Below, in pieces: positions 7,735 through 7,785 of a stretch of DNA of 7,785 nt. Numbering within the stretch: position 1 is the stretch's first letter; every line of letters starts with the position of its first letter. A program made the position numbers and the translations under genes. The stretch is taken from positions 1-7,785 of the forward strand of contig CAKUPH010000096.1 of the NCBI GenBank assembly GCA_934675115.1, read 5' to 3'. The DNA comes from an uncultured Oscillospiraceae bacterium (GTDB lineage: Bacteria; Bacillota; Clostridia; Oscillospirales; Oscillospiraceae). The notes under the pieces are model-generated. The model did not search any database. It saw nothing but the letters and a program-made list of their open reading frames with translations, and was not told where the DNA came from.

Positions 7735-7785
7735 TCAGGTGGCTTCAATCCGGATATATTCGCCTCGGAAGCCTTGCACTGCAAC
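7735..7785 (-). CDS. C-terminal tail of an unidentified protein (start outside window)
   Basis: Reading the minus strand inward from the right edge, the frame beginning at base 7785 encodes VAVQGFRGEYIRIEAT and then stops with TGA at 7737-7735, one base before a strong minus-strand terminator. That stop-then-hairpin spacing is the reason for choosing this frame. The other open frame, running through to 7500, would read across two terminators. Sixteen residues are too few to assign a family, and none is recognised. Confidence 0.5.
   Translation of the reverse strand, partial: VAVQGFRGEYIRIEAT

Larger units (their letters stand above)
7398..7785. other. 388-nt region between dehydrogenase start and window edge
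   Basis: Apart from the short gene tail at the right edge, no protein gene is supported here. It holds, on the minus strand, two terminator-like hairpins (7635-7678 and 7695-7733), a promoter (7566-7594) and a foldable leader (7419-7490) for the dehydrogenase. The sequence is much AT-richer than the flanking genes between about 7500 and 7735. Confidence 0.7.

Noticed and set aside
7500..7784. 94-codon open frame on the minus strand
   Set aside because: It begins at a TTG without a ribosome binding site, reads through two terminator hairpins and the dehydrogenase promoter, and resembles no protein family. A different frame has a sensible stop right before the first terminator.

Overview
The window looks like ordinary chromosome from a GC-rich, low-oxygen Gram-positive gut bacterium, probably the Oscillospirales/Clostridia group (Flavonifractor, Intestinimonas, Lawsonibacter and relatives). 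This is an inference from three things: strong Shine-Dalgarno sites (AGGAGG type) with a high-GC third codon position, a family I CoA-transferase typical of butyrate and amino-acid fermenters, and an atypical GroEL. No tRNA, rRNA, CRISPR, insertion sequence or phage gene was seen.

Layout from left to right. (1) The C-terminal part of a nitroreductase-family protein on the + strand (1-380), with a strong terminator. (2) A minus-strand operon transcribed from about 3367 to about 467: CoA-transferase subunit A (atoD-like), subunit B (atoA-like) and a sodium:solute symporter. It has a good promoter (TTGACG-17-TAAACT), a perfect 10-bp palindrome just after the predicted transcription start, and its own terminator. 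The three genes would take up a small acid and move CoA onto or off it. (3) A second minus-strand operon, 5620 to about 3454: a divergent GroEL-family chaperonin with no GroES gene beside it, overlapped by 4 nt by a short gene whose product resembles only the C-terminal chaperone domain of trigger factor. It ends in a strong terminator. (4) Divergent from it on the + strand, 5-formyltetrahydrofolate cyclo-ligase (5846-6457) with its own terminator. (5) A minus-strand short-chain dehydrogenase (6546-7397) of the 3-alpha-hydroxysteroid dehydrogenase/carbonyl reductase type, behind a leader of about 160 nt that can fold extensively. (6) At the right edge, what appears to be the last 16 codons of a minus-strand gene, stopping one base before a strong terminator.

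The most unusual part is the chaperonin operon. The GroEL-like protein keeps the residues needed for ATP hydrolysis, but it has a net 14-residue insertion in the equatorial stem-loop. It also has polar replacements (His, Thr) at two positions that in E. coli GroEL help bind GroES and substrate, and it lacks the GGM tail. Its translationally coupled partner lacks the ribosome-binding and prolyl-isomerase domains of trigger factor. Together they suggest a specialised folding module separate from the housekeeping GroES/GroEL system. That function is inference; the sequence differences are read directly.
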